39,698 bases of DNA from DASQHW01 sp038209365 (GTDB taxonomy: Bacteria; Actinomycetota; Acidimicrobiia; IMCC26256; PALSA-610): NCBI GenBank assembly GCA_038209365.1, contig JBBQXS010000040.1, forward strand, positions 1-39,698, in the 5' to 3' direction. Made by a program: the position numbers and the translations under genes. Positions 15,209 to 23,479 of the stretch are shown here, piece by piece (within the stretch, counting starts at the first letter, position 1; each line of letters starts with the position of its first letter). Below the pieces are notes generated by a model, which was given only the letters and a program-made list of their open reading frames with translations, was not told where the DNA came from and made no database searches.

Positions 15209-16363
15209 TTGAAGATCCTTCACACCTCCGACTGGCACGTGGGCAAGCTGTTGCGCGGCATCTCGCGCCTCGACGAGCACCGCGCCGTCCTCGCCGAGAT
15301 CGCCGAGCTGGCGGTCGCCGAGCAGGTCGATTGCGTGCTCGTCACCGGCGACCTGTTCGAGTCGGCGGCACCGCTGCCCGACGCACAGCGCGTGGTGTGG
15401 GATGCGTTGCTCGCCCTGCAGGCCAGCGGCGCGCGGGTGGTGGTCATCGGCGGGAACCACGACAACCAGTACGCGTTCGACGCGTGGTCGCCGCTCTTCG
15501 CCGCCGCGGGCATCACGTTGCTCGGGCACGCGGCCCGGGCCGATCGGGGCGGCGTCGTGGAGTGGAAGACCGCCGCCGGAGAAGCCGTCGTGTGCGCGCT
15601 GGTGCCGTTCGTGTCGCAACGGTTCGCCGTGAAGACCGAGCAACTCCTCGAGCTCGACGGCGCGCAGGCCGTCGGCCGCTATGCGGAACGGATGCGCATG
15701 TTGATCGACGCCTTGAGCGCGTCGTTCCGGCCCGACGCCGTGAACCTCCTCGCCACGCATTGCTTCGTCCCGGGCGGCCGGCTCGGCGGCGGCGAGCGCG
15801 ACGCGCAGATCGCCAACGAGTACGGCGTCGAAGCGGTGCACTTCCCTTCGCAGGCGAACTACGTCGCGCTCGGCCACCTGCACCGTGCGCAACGGGTGGA
15901 GGCGCCCGCCCCTGCGTGGTACGCCGGTTCGCCGATCCAGGTCGACTTCGGCGAGGAGCTCGACGGCAAGCACGCGCTGGTCGTCGAGACCGCGCCCGGC
16001 AGGCCCGCGCGCGTCGAGAAGCGCGTGCTGCACGGCGGCTGGACCCTGCGTACCCTCACCGGCACGGTCGAGGAGCTGCATGCCGCCGCGCGCGATACGG
16101 GAGATGCGTGGCTGCGGGTCGTCGTGCGCGAGCCGGCGCGGGCCGGGCTCGCCGACGAGGTCCGCGCCTTGTTGCCCCGCGCGGTGGACGTGCGCATCGA
16201 CCGCGTGCTCGCCGAAGGTGCCGCATCGGAGCCGAGCCCGCGGCGCGGGCGCAACGCGCGCGACTTGTTCGCCGAGTACCTCTCGGTCGAGGGTGTCGAG
16301 GACGCACGCATCCTCCGCCTGTTCGAACGGTTGCACGACGACGTGCTCGCCGAGGTGCCCTGA
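15209..16363 (+). CDS. sbcD: SbcD / Mre11-family double-strand-break nuclease
   Basis: 384 aa from the TTG at 15209, seven bases after the herA stop; MKILHTSDWHVG is the canonical N-terminus, so this start is secure. Metallophosphatase motifs are all present: D8 and H10 (SDWH), D48 (GDLFE), N83-H84-D85 (GGNHD), H184 (ATHCF), and H223/H225 (GHLH). A C-terminal capping/Rad50-binding part extends to residue 384. It makes the Mn-dependent endo/exonuclease of the SbcCD (Mre11-Rad50) complex that opens hairpins and blocked DNA ends. It overlaps sbcC (TGATG), so the subunits are co-translated. Confidence 0.93.
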   Translation: MKILHTSDWHVGKLLRGISRLDEHRAVLAEIAELAVAEQVDCVLVTGDLFESAAPLPDAQRVVWDALLALQASGARVVVIGGNHDNQYAFDAWSPLFAAAGITLLGHAARADRGGVVEWKTAAGEAVVCALVPFVSQRFAVKTEQLLELDGAQAVGRYAERMRMLIDALSASFRPDAVNLLATHCFVPGGRLGGGERDAQIANEYGVEAVHFPSQANYVALGHLHRAQRVEAPAPAWYAGSPIQVDFGEELDGKHALVVETAPGRPARVEKRVLHGGWTLRTLTGTVEELHAAARDTGDAWLRVVVREPARAGLADEVRALLPRAVDVRIDRVLAEGAASEPSPRRGRNARDLFAEYLSVEGVEDARILRLFERLHDDVLAEVP

Positions 16364-18747
16364 TGCGCCCCGTCCGCCTGCACATCGAAGGGTTCGGCGT
16401 CTTCCGGTCCCCCGTCGACCTCGATTTCGACGACGTCGACTACTTCGCGATGGTCGGGCCGACCGGCGCGGGCAAGTCGACGATCATCGACGCGATCTGC
16501 TTCGCGTTGTACGGGAGCATTCCCCGCTACGGCGACGAGCGCCTCGTCGGTCGCGCGATCAGCCTCGGCGGCCGTGAGGCGAAGGTGTCGCTGACATTCG
16601 ACGTCGCCGGCGTTCGCCACCACGCCACGCGCGTCGCACGACTCGGCAAGGGCAGAGCCGACGCGGTGCTCGAACGCGACGCGCCCGGCGGCACCGAGGT
16701 GCTCGCATCCGGCGCACGCGACATGAAGGCCGAGGTCGAGAGACTTCTCGGATTGCCCTTCGCGCATTTCACCAAGTGTGTCGTGCTCCCCCAGGGCGAG
16801 TTCGCCAGGTTCCTGCACGACGAACCGGCAAAGCGGCGCGAGCTGCTGACGCGCCTTCTCGATCTCGGCGTGTACCAACGCATCGGAGAGCGCGCCCGCA
16901 TCACGGCCAAGGAGGCCAAGAAGGCCGTCGAGCTCCACGAGCATCACCTTGCCGAGCTTGCGTTCGCCACCGACGACGCGCGCGATCAGGCCGCCGCACG
17001 CGTCGAACAACTGCTCGATCTCTGCCGGGCCGTCGACGACGCCCGCCCCCACGACGACCACGATGCGCACGCGCGGGCGGCCGCGGACGGGGTCGCGCGT
17101 GCTGCCGATGCCCTGGTCTCCCTGCTCGCCACGGTCGTCGTCCCGAAGCCCGTCGACGCGCTCGGTCGTGAGCTGCGCGGTGCCGCGGCGGCGCGTGAAC
17201 GCGCCCAGGTCGAGCGGGCGCAGGCCGAAGAAGTGCTGAGCGGGGCGGAAGCAAGCGTCGAGGCGCTCGGCGATCGCGACGAGCTGACGCGTGCGCGAGA
17301 CGCCCACGTCGCCTTGGCCGATCTCGCAACCACGCTCGAGCGTGCGACGGCCGAAGTGGTGCGCCTCGAGGGCGAGGAAGCGCGTACGACCGAGCTGTTG
17401 GCGCGCGCCCGCACGCACGTCGGCGATCAGCAGACGGCGGTGGAGTCCGCCACTGCCGCGCACGCCGCCCACGAGCTCCGCGCGCATCTCGTTGCGGGCG
17501 AGCCCTGCCCGGTGTGCACGACCGTGGTGCGCGAGGTCCCGAAGCGGCGTCGGCCGGCCGCGATCGCCAAGGCCGAAGAGGGGCTGGCCGAGGCGCGCGC
17601 GCTGCTCGCCCAGGCCGAAACCGCGCACGCCGAGGTCGCGAAGCTGCACGCACGCGCGGCGGCGACGCAGCACCAGCTCGAGGGCCGTCACGCCGAGCTA
17701 CGCGCCGCGGTCGCAGCACATCCCGTAGCGTCAGCCGTGATCACCGCACTCACGCGTTCCGACGACGCCCGGCAACAGCTCGTCGCGGCTCGCGCCGCCG
17801 ACAAGCGCGCACGCGCCCGAGAAGAGCTCGCCGCCGAACAGTGCGCAGCCGCCGAGCAGCGCGCGGTGTCGTTGCGGACCGAGTATGCCGAGCGGCGCGA
17901 CCAGCTGCTGCGCGGTGGTTGTGAGCCACCTCCCGCGACCGGAGATCTTGCGGCCGGGTGGCACACGCTGGCCGATTGGGCACGCGACGAGGCAGTGACG
18001 CGGCAATCGGCCGCGGATGCCGCCCGACGCGACCGCGACGCGCTCGACGTGGCTCGGGTGGCCCGTCTCGCCGGTCTCGTCGATCGCGCGCGAGAGATCG
18101 GGCTCCGCGAGAAGGTCGACGACCTCGGCGAGTTGCGGGACGAGGTGTTCGAGCACGGCTCGACCGCGCGCCACGAGCTGCGTCGCATCGACGAAGCCTT
18201 CGAGCGCGCCGCGAAGCTCCGCGAGGAGGTCGACGCGGCCCGGGTCGAGCACCGCATCGCACACACGCTCGGCGAGCTGCTGAAATCCGACCACTTCGAG
18301 AAGTGGGTGCTCGCGGAAGCGCTCGGCGTGCTCGTCGACGCCGCCTCCCGCACGCTGCTGTCGCTCTCCCAGGGCCACTACTCCTTGCGCTACAGCAGCG
18401 ACGAGGAGTTCGTGGTCGTCGACCACCGCAACGCCGACGAGACGCGATCGGTCCGCACGCTCTCCGGGGGCGAGACGTTCCAGGCGGCGCTCGCGCTGGC
18501 GCTCGCCCTCTCCGACCAGCTCGCCGAGCTCTCGGCGGCCGGCGGCGCGAAGCTCGACGCGATCTTCTGCGACGAGGGCTTCGGCAGTCTCGACGCGGAC
18601 ACGCTGGACGCGGTCGCGTCGACCATCGAGTCGCTTGCGACGAGCGGCCGCGTCGTCGGTCTCGTCACGCACGTCCCGGCCCTCGCCGAACGGGTGCCGG
18701 TGCGGTTCCGCGTCCACGACGGCACCGTCACGCGCGAGGAGACCTGA
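16363..18747 (+). CDS. sbcC: SbcC / Rad50-family SMC-like ATPase
   Basis: 794 aa from the ATG at 16363, overlapping the sbcD stop. The N-terminal half-ATPase begins MRPVRLHIEGFGVFRSP with Walker A GPTGAGKST at 32-40 and a Q-loop region VLPQGEFARFLH. Alanine/arginine-rich coiled coils occupy about residues 180-650, broken by the zinc hook CPVC at 382-385. The C-terminal half has signature LSGGE at 700-704, Walker B LDAIFCDEGFGSLD ending in D-E near 737, and a D-loop. All catalytic motifs are intact. The protein is shorter than many SbcC proteins (about 1000 aa), so its coiled-coil arms are short. Partner of SbcD. Confidence 0.93.
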   Translation: MRPVRLHIEGFGVFRSPVDLDFDDVDYFAMVGPTGAGKSTIIDAICFALYGSIPRYGDERLVGRAISLGGREAKVSLTFDVAGVRHHATRVARLGKGRADAVLERDAPGGTEVLASGARDMKAEVERLLGLPFAHFTKCVVLPQGEFARFLHDEPAKRRELLTRLLDLGVYQRIGERARITAKEAKKAVELHEHHLAELAFATDDARDQAAARVEQLLDLCRAVDDARPHDDHDAHARAAADGVARAADALVSLLATVVVPKPVDALGRELRGAAAARERAQVERAQAEEVLSGAEASVEALGDRDELTRARDAHVALADLATTLERATAEVVRLEGEEARTTELLARARTHVGDQQTAVESATAAHAAHELRAHLVAGEPCPVCTTVVREVPKRRRPAAIAKAEEGLAEARALLAQAETAHAEVAKLHARAAATQHQLEGRHAELRAAVAAHPVASAVITALTRSDDARQQLVAARAADKRARAREELAAEQCAAAEQRAVSLRTEYAERRDQLLRGGCEPPPATGDLAAGWHTLADWARDEAVTRQSAADAARRDRDALDVARVARLAGLVDRAREIGLREKVDDLGELRDEVFEHGSTARHELRRIDEAFERAAKLREEVDAARVEHRIAHTLGELLKSDHFEKWVLAEALGVLVDAASRTLLSLSQGHYSLRYSSDEEFVVVDHRNADETRSVRTLSGGETFQAALALALALSDQLAELSAAGGAKLDAIFCDEGFGSLDADTLDAVASTIESLATSGRVVGLVTHVPALAERVPVRFRVHDGTVTREET

Positions 18748-18813
18748 GGTGCCCGAAGGCGGAGCCGCACGGGCTCCGTGGCCCGAGCGGCCCGCAGAGC
18801 GGAGGAAGTGACG

Positions 18814-19758
18814 GTGCGGTTCACCGTCGACCCATGGGATCCCGCGTACGGCGCATCGCTGGACACGGAGATGGAGGCGTCCGAGGCGCCGGTCGTCGTC
18901 GACGTCGAGTGCGCGCCCGAGGCATGGGCGCCGCGTACGCCGCCCCCCGACACTCCGGCACCGGGCGCGCTCGTGTTCGTCGACGGCGTGCGCCGGCTGG
19001 AAGCGCGCACATGGATCGACGAGCCCCAACCGTTGGGTCGGGCGTGCGAGGCCGGGATCTTCGCGTCGTACGCGGCGGGGGCGGTGCGATGCGACGGACG
19101 CGCCGAGATCATCGACGTCCAAGTAGGTCGCGGGCTCTACTCACCGGCGGCCCGGCTGCACGACGTGGCGACGAGCGCCGGATGCTTCGTGGCACATCGG
19201 ACGGTCGACGCCACCCCCGAGTCGTTGATGTACGCGGTCCATTCCGACATGGCCGACGCCGAGGTGCTCATCGCCGAAACCGCGCGACGCCGCGGCGACG
19301 AGCTGCTCCTGCTCGACGGCCCGCTGCGCAAGCGCGCTCACGTCCCCGACGCGGTCGGCATCGTGAAGACGCATCACGTGCGGTATCTGCCACCTGATCT
19401 TGATCGGATCGTCGGCGCGTTGCAGCACGGCGACCGCACGCCCGTGTTCCGCGTCGACGCGCAACCGTTCAGCCGTTACTCCTGGTATGTGCGCCTGCCC
19501 GGTCCGCCGGGCGGCCCCTGGGCAGGCGTCGTCCGGTGCGAGGCGACCGGCGCGCTGGCGGCCGAGGCCGTCGCGCGCCTCGCCGATCGCGTGACGGCCG
19601 CGCTCGGACCGTTCGCGTCCGAACCTCACAAGGACTCGCGGGCGCCGCAGAACCTGTATCCGATCGCGGGCCTGGAACGGGAGCTCCGGCACCGGCTCGG
19701 AGACTCGGGGGTGCTCTACCGGGCGCTCCGCCGGGCCAGCGCGATGGTGTCGGCCTGA
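18814..19758 (+). CDS. nurA: NurA-like 5'-3' nuclease
   Basis: 314 aa. The GTG at 18814 is chosen because GGAGGA lies seven bases upstream; the frame is open to 18778. NurA-domain features: GALVFVDGVRR with the first metal-binding Asp at 57, an acidic/hydrophobic core with ELLLLDGPL (Asp168), the VGIVKTHHVRYL segment near 182-192, and a C-terminal PQNLYPIAGLERELRHRLGD motif like that of bacterial NurA-domain proteins. NurA is an RNase H-like nuclease that works with HerA in DNA end resection; no other family has this combination. It lies 66 bases after sbcC and closes the end-processing operon. Confidence 0.82.
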   Translation: MRFTVDPWDPAYGASLDTEMEASEAPVVVDVECAPEAWAPRTPPPDTPAPGALVFVDGVRRLEARTWIDEPQPLGRACEAGIFASYAAGAVRCDGRAEIIDVQVGRGLYSPAARLHDVATSAGCFVAHRTVDATPESLMYAVHSDMADAEVLIAETARRRGDELLLLDGPLRKRAHVPDAVGIVKTHHVRYLPPDLDRIVGALQHGDRTPVFRVDAQPFSRYSWYVRLPGPPGGPWAGVVRCEATGALAAEAVARLADRVTAALGPFASEPHKDSRAPQNLYPIAGLERELRHRLGDSGVLYRALRRASAMVSA

Positions 19759-19797
19759 CCGTTTCGTCTCGTGTGTGCGCCGGGTACAACCGGTCTC

Positions 19798-20190
19798 ATG
19801 ATCGATGCCAAGCACGTCATCACCAAGGGTGCCGTCGAGCACGCGGTCGAACAGGCCAGGGACGCAGCCGGAACGGCGCTCGAGGATCTGTCCGGACGGG
19901 TCAAGGACGCCGAGGTTGTGCAGCAGCTCCGCCGGAGGGCACGCAAGGAGCTCAAGAAAGCTGCCAAGCAGGCCCACAAGGCGAAGTCCTCGAGAAGGTC
20001 GCGGCGGGGGCCGCGGCCCGTGGTCCTGCTGGTCACCGTGGGATTCGTCGCGTTCGCCGCGTACATGGTGCAGCGTCGGCGCAACGGGTCGAGTACCTAC
20101 ACGGCGCCCGACCCCTTCGGCGAGGCCGTCGAGGAAGAGCGGCGGGCAAACGCCTTCGGCCAGAAGCCCGCCGCGACGCCCGGCGCCTGA
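19798..20190 (+). CDS. Small membrane protein with a basic amphipathic N-terminal region
   Basis: 130 aa from the ATG at 19798, seven bases after TACAAC, a possible leaderless start; the longer frame from 19771 adds only nine residues. The first 80 residues are strongly helical and charged (KGAVEHAVEQARDAAGTALED; KELKKAAKQAHKAK). One membrane helix follows at about 83-101 (VVLLVTVGFVAFAAYMV), then a polar tail. It is 39 bases downstream of nurA in the same direction, so it may be co-transcribed with the end-processing operon. The sequence resembles YtxH-like or other coiled-coil single-pass actinobacterial proteins, but I do not assign a family. Confidence 0.65.
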   Translation: MIDAKHVITKGAVEHAVEQARDAAGTALEDLSGRVKDAEVVQQLRRRARKELKKAAKQAHKAKSSRRSRRGPRPVVLLVTVGFVAFAAYMVQRRRNGSSTYTAPDPFGEAVEEERRANAFGQKPAATPGA

Positions 20191-20326
20191 CCGGAAGCAC
20201 CCCTCGAGCGGGCCGGCAGACACCGGTCTTGGCGCGCCCCGGCAATCGTGACGTCGTCGCGCCCTTGTAGATGCATCAAATGCCGTTCGGCTTATACAGT
20301 CGTTTCGGGGTTGCAGCGGGGGTGAT

Positions 20327-20569
20327 ATGTCCAATCGGCCGAACTGGTATCACGAAACCGGTCCCGAGCGACGCGCAAAACGCCGTCACCGCTTTCGGTC
20401 GATGTGGATCTGGCTCTTCGTGATTGCCGTCGCCGTCGTTGTTCTGTCGCAGGGCGGTGGGCCATTCGCGCATGGTTCGACATGCGAGACGAGCACGCAC
20501 GTCGACTCGTCCACGGGCTTGGAATCGACCCGGCTTCGGTGTCACGAGATACGCAGCTGGTTGCCCTGA
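20327..20569 (+). CDS. Small single-pass membrane protein, 80 aa
   Basis: The ATG at 20327 follows GGGGGTG with suitable spacing. It has a basic N-terminus (PERRAKRRHRFRS), one membrane helix (MWIWLFVIAVAVVVLSQ, about residues 26-42) and a Ser/Thr-rich outer part with two cysteines (TCETST ... LRCHEI) that could form a disulphide. By the positive-inside rule the N-terminus is cytoplasmic. No family is recognised. It is convergent with the GT-C-like gene. Confidence 0.6.
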   Translation: MSNRPNWYHETGPERRAKRRHRFRSMWIWLFVIAVAVVVLSQGGGPFAHGSTCETSTHVDSSTGLESTRLRCHEIRSWLP

Positions 20570-20603
20570 CACACGATGTCCGGCCCAAGGTCATCGGGAA
20601 GGA

Positions 20604-22652
20604 TCAACAGTCGCGCTTCGGGGCACCGTCGGGCGCGATGTGGAGAACGCTCTGCGTGCGGTGTTGCATCACCGTCGTGGTCGCGGCGTCTTCCGTGAGC
20701 CATTCGACGGGTGGCACGAAGGCCGTGCCGAATCCCCGCGCGAGCACCACGTAGTCGAAGCGGCCGTTGCGTAGGAGGCGGTGCAGTTCGCAGCTCGTCG
20801 GCTGCGGGCTCAGTCGATCGTCCACCTTTTCGACGTCGTTCGAGAGGTCGAGCCCGAACTCCGGATAGATCTCGTTCGTGCCGAATGCCGCGACGCGCGC
20901 GTCGTGCACGTCGCGGAAGTACGCGTCAACCGCCGCCGTCGGCGACCCGTCGTCGGCGTACCGATCCTCGAGCGCGCGCCGCTGCACGAACCAACCGCCG
21001 ACGAGCACGATGACCGCGACGGCTGCCGCACCGACCACCCGGAAACGTCGCCGGGCGTCGAGTCGCAGCGCACCGGGCCCGCCACCGAGCACGACCACGA
21101 GCACGACCACGAGCACGACCACGGCCGCGGCGGCGACCGCGGTGATGACCTGGCCGTGCGGCCACGCGAGCATCCTCTCGTGATGCGCCGAGACGGCGTT
21201 CAACGCGATGAGCGCGCCGAAGACGGCCAGGATGATCCTGCGAAACGTCGCCGCGGATGCGAACACGATCGGCCCGAGCACGAACGCGACGGCGAGCGGT
21301 GCCGTGAGGTAACGAAGCGTGTACTGGAACGCGATGCCATGCCCGTCCGCGCTGAGCGGACTGAACGGGTAGTAGAGGATGCCGGTCAGCGCCGCGACGG
21401 CGGCGACGCGTTCCAGCGCATGCCGCGCACGGATGACCACCGCGACGCCGGCGCCGACGCCGAGTGCGAGAACCACCGGCCACGCGTGACCGAAGGACAT
21501 CGACAACCCGGGCAGGTACCAGTCCCGCCAGACCGCACCGTCGGTGACGTAGCTCATCACCGAATGGCCCGACTCGTTGACCTTCGCGGAAAGTGAGAGC
21601 GGGCCGAGATGCACCGGGAACCAGGGAACCGGGCTGCCGGCGAGCACCCAGTTGCGGATGAACCAGTAACCCCCGCTCGCGAGCAACAAGGCGGACCACA
21701 GCACCGCGATTCGCGGTCGGTGTGTGCGCCAGGCGTAGACCGCGACACCTACCGACATGACGATCACTGACGCGACCACCGTGAGCTTCGTCGCGAGCGC
21801 GAGCCCGGCGGCGATGGCGGCAAGTGCCGTCGGCGCCGGCTTTCCTTCGCCGGCGACCAGCAGCGCGACGGACGCGAGCAACAACGCCAGGCAGACGATG
21901 TCGTTGGACGCCTGACCAGGCTGCGTACCGGACAGGGCGGGAAGCCCGATCACCGCCGCGGCACCGAGCAGCGTGAGGGCTGCGAGGCCCCGAGACCGTC
22001 CGACGCACCACGCAGACAGCAACGCGAGCGCCCCCCAGCCGAGGTTGACGAACGGCGACAACACGTCCCGTCCGAACGCCATGACGCCGAGGGCGTGCAG
22101 CAGCTCGGCGTCGTACGGGTAGTAGCGCTGCGTCACCGTGCCGATCCCGTGCAGATCCACGAAGCCACCGGCCTGCACGAAGCGCACCGCATCCGGCATG
22201 TGGTACACGAGCGTGTCCGGGTGCGTCATGCCGATGCCGAGCGCGAACCCCGTATGCGCTGCCCACTGCGCCGCCAGCACCGCGATCGCGCCTACTGCGA
22301 CGAGCACCTCGCCGCGCTTCGAGGGCGCGGCCACGAGTGGCACGGGATTCGGCGCCGCCCGCCGGCCGAAGACGCGCGCGACCGCGGTCATCGCGGCCCC
22401 GGCCGCGACGAGCACCACGAGCACGACGAAGCGTCGGAAGCCACCGACGCTGCCGAGCACGTGCAGGCATCCGAAGAGTGCACCGAGCGCGATGACGGTT
22501 TCCGCAACGCGTGCCGGCGGACCGGTCCAGCCCGGAAGCAATGCTCGCCGCAGGCTCCACGCGCCAGTCGCCAACGACGCGACGACCATTGTGATGGCCA
22601 CCACACCCCCGACGTACGAGCCGGCCGAGAGTCCGGCCGCAGCAAGCGTCAC
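20604..22652 (-). CDS. GT-C-like polytopic membrane glycosyltransferase (putative)
   Basis: 682 aa; the GTG at 22652 overlaps the methyltransferase stop (GTGA), preferred to the GTG at 22667. It has about 11-13 membrane helices. Between the early helices lies a large loop with THPDTLVYHMPDAVRFVQAGG, whose acidic residues sit where GT-C glycosyltransferases (ArnT/PMT/mannosyltransferase-like) have their catalytic Asp. It also has YYPYDAELLHALGVMAFG. A C-terminal soluble domain (about 120 aa) contains HDARVAAFGTNEIYPEF. It probably transfers a sugar from a polyprenyl-phosphate donor on the outer face of the membrane; neither donor nor acceptor can be read from sequence. A helix near residue 525 is encoded by a perfect 12-base triplication. 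It is coupled to the methyltransferase upstream. Confidence 0.65.
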   Translation of the reverse strand: MTLAAAGLSAGSYVGGVVAITMVVASLATGAWSLRRALLPGWTGPPARVAETVIALGALFGCLHVLGSVGGFRRFVVLVVLVAAGAAMTAVARVFGRRAAPNPVPLVAAPSKRGEVLVAVGAIAVLAAQWAAHTGFALGIGMTHPDTLVYHMPDAVRFVQAGGFVDLHGIGTVTQRYYPYDAELLHALGVMAFGRDVLSPFVNLGWGALALLSAWCVGRSRGLAALTLLGAAAVIGLPALSGTQPGQASNDIVCLALLLASVALLVAGEGKPAPTALAAIAAGLALATKLTVVASVIVMSVGVAVYAWRTHRPRIAVLWSALLLASGGYWFIRNWVLAGSPVPWFPVHLGPLSLSAKVNESGHSVMSYVTDGAVWRDWYLPGLSMSFGHAWPVVLALGVGAGVAVVIRARHALERVAAVAALTGILYYPFSPLSADGHGIAFQYTLRYLTAPLAVAFVLGPIVFASAATFRRIILAVFGALIALNAVSAHHERMLAWPHGQVITAVAAAAVVVLVVVLVVVLGGGPGALRLDARRRFRVVGAAAVAVIVLVGGWFVQRRALEDRYADDGSPTAAVDAYFRDVHDARVAAFGTNEIYPEFGLDLSNDVEKVDDRLSPQPTSCELHRLLRNGRFDYVVLARGFGTAFVPPVEWLTEDAATTTVMQHRTQSVLHIAPDGAPKRDC
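21087..21122. repeat. 12-bp tandem repeat, three perfect copies, inside the GT-C-like gene
   Basis: GAGCACGACCAC occurs three times in direct tandem with no mismatch. On the coding (minus) strand it encodes a repeating V-V-V-L unit within a membrane helix. Being a multiple of three, copy-number change would keep the frame and alter helix length. Confidence 0.9.
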
Positions 22653-23446
22653 CGAGGCTTCACGCACACATACAGCTGGTGCGGATACGGCAAGAGGTCG
22701 ACCATGGCATAGCGGATCACGCCGAAACCCTCGCGTTCCAGCAGGTCGGTGAGATCGGCGGCGCTCCAGTAGCGCGGCAGCTCACCGCGCGTCATCAACA
22801 CATCGAGCAGCCACGTGAACGCCATCTTGTAGCGGGGTCGGGTGTCCACGTCCTTCACGACGAACACCCCGCCGGGACGCAGACGCGTGTACACCTGACG
22901 AATTAGCGCGTCCGCCACCGGCCGCGGGACGTGGTGCAGGAGGTCGAGCATGTAACACCCGTCGAGCTCGTCGGGGAGCTCGACGGACCGCGCGTCGCCC
23001 ACGTCGAAGGCCGCGTTCTCGACGCCGAGTCGTCGCCGGGCCTTTTCCGCGAGGGCGACGCGACGCTCGTCGACGTCGACGCCGAGCACTCTCAGCGCGG
23101 GACACACACGGGCGAAATAGAGGCCGAACAATCCGAAGCCGCATCCGACCTCGAACACTGTGCCCTCGCGGGGTAGGAATTGCCTGATCTCTTCGAGAAA
23201 GCGACCGCGAATGATCCGGAAGCGCAGGACGCAATACGCCCGCACGACCAACGAGTCATAGGCGCGGATGATCGGCGCGACTGCCCGGGCGTGATGGCGC
23301 GGCGCCGTGCTCGCGGCTGCGGCATCGGCGGCGAGTTCCGAGATTCCGTCCATCGCGCCGCCGGCCATCGCGTTCTGCTCCACCGCGTCGGGAGCTCCGA
23401 CTCGGCGTGGCGCAATGTAGCTCCTCGGCGTCACGCGGGCCGTCAT
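22649..23446 (-). CDS. Class I SAM-dependent methyltransferase
   Basis: About 265 aa from the ATG at 23446; a GTG at 23452 and an ATG at 23353 are alternatives, and the first ~60 residues are disordered. The Rossmann motifs are clear: motif I TVFEVGCGFGLFG, the acidic end of strand 2 in RVLGVDVDERRV, motif II DVGDARSVEL, motif III YMLDLLHHVPRP and LRPGGVFVVKDVDT. The N-terminal helical part (YDSLVVRAYCVLRFRIIRGRFLEEI) resembles lipid- or quinone-type methyltransferases. The substrate is unknown. The overlap with the putative glycosyltransferase suggests both act on the same envelope or lipid-linked molecule. It is 33 bases downstream of the esterase gene. Confidence 0.8.
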   Translation of the reverse strand: MTARVTPRSYIAPRRVGAPDAVEQNAMAGGAMDGISELAADAAAASTAPRHHARAVAPIIRAYDSLVVRAYCVLRFRIIRGRFLEEIRQFLPREGTVFEVGCGFGLFGLYFARVCPALRVLGVDVDERRVALAEKARRRLGVENAAFDVGDARSVELPDELDGCYMLDLLHHVPRPVADALIRQVYTRLRPGGVFVVKDVDTRPRYKMAFTWLLDVLMTRGELPRYWSAADLTDLLEREGFGVIRYAMVDLLPYPHQLYVCVKPR

Positions 23447-23479
23447 GCGCACCGCACAGTCGCGCCGCTCGAACGCGCA

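Noticed and set aside
15331..16362. Upstream extension of the sbcC frame
   Set aside because: It is an out-of-frame shadow of sbcD; SbcC begins at MRPVRLHIEGFG at 16363.
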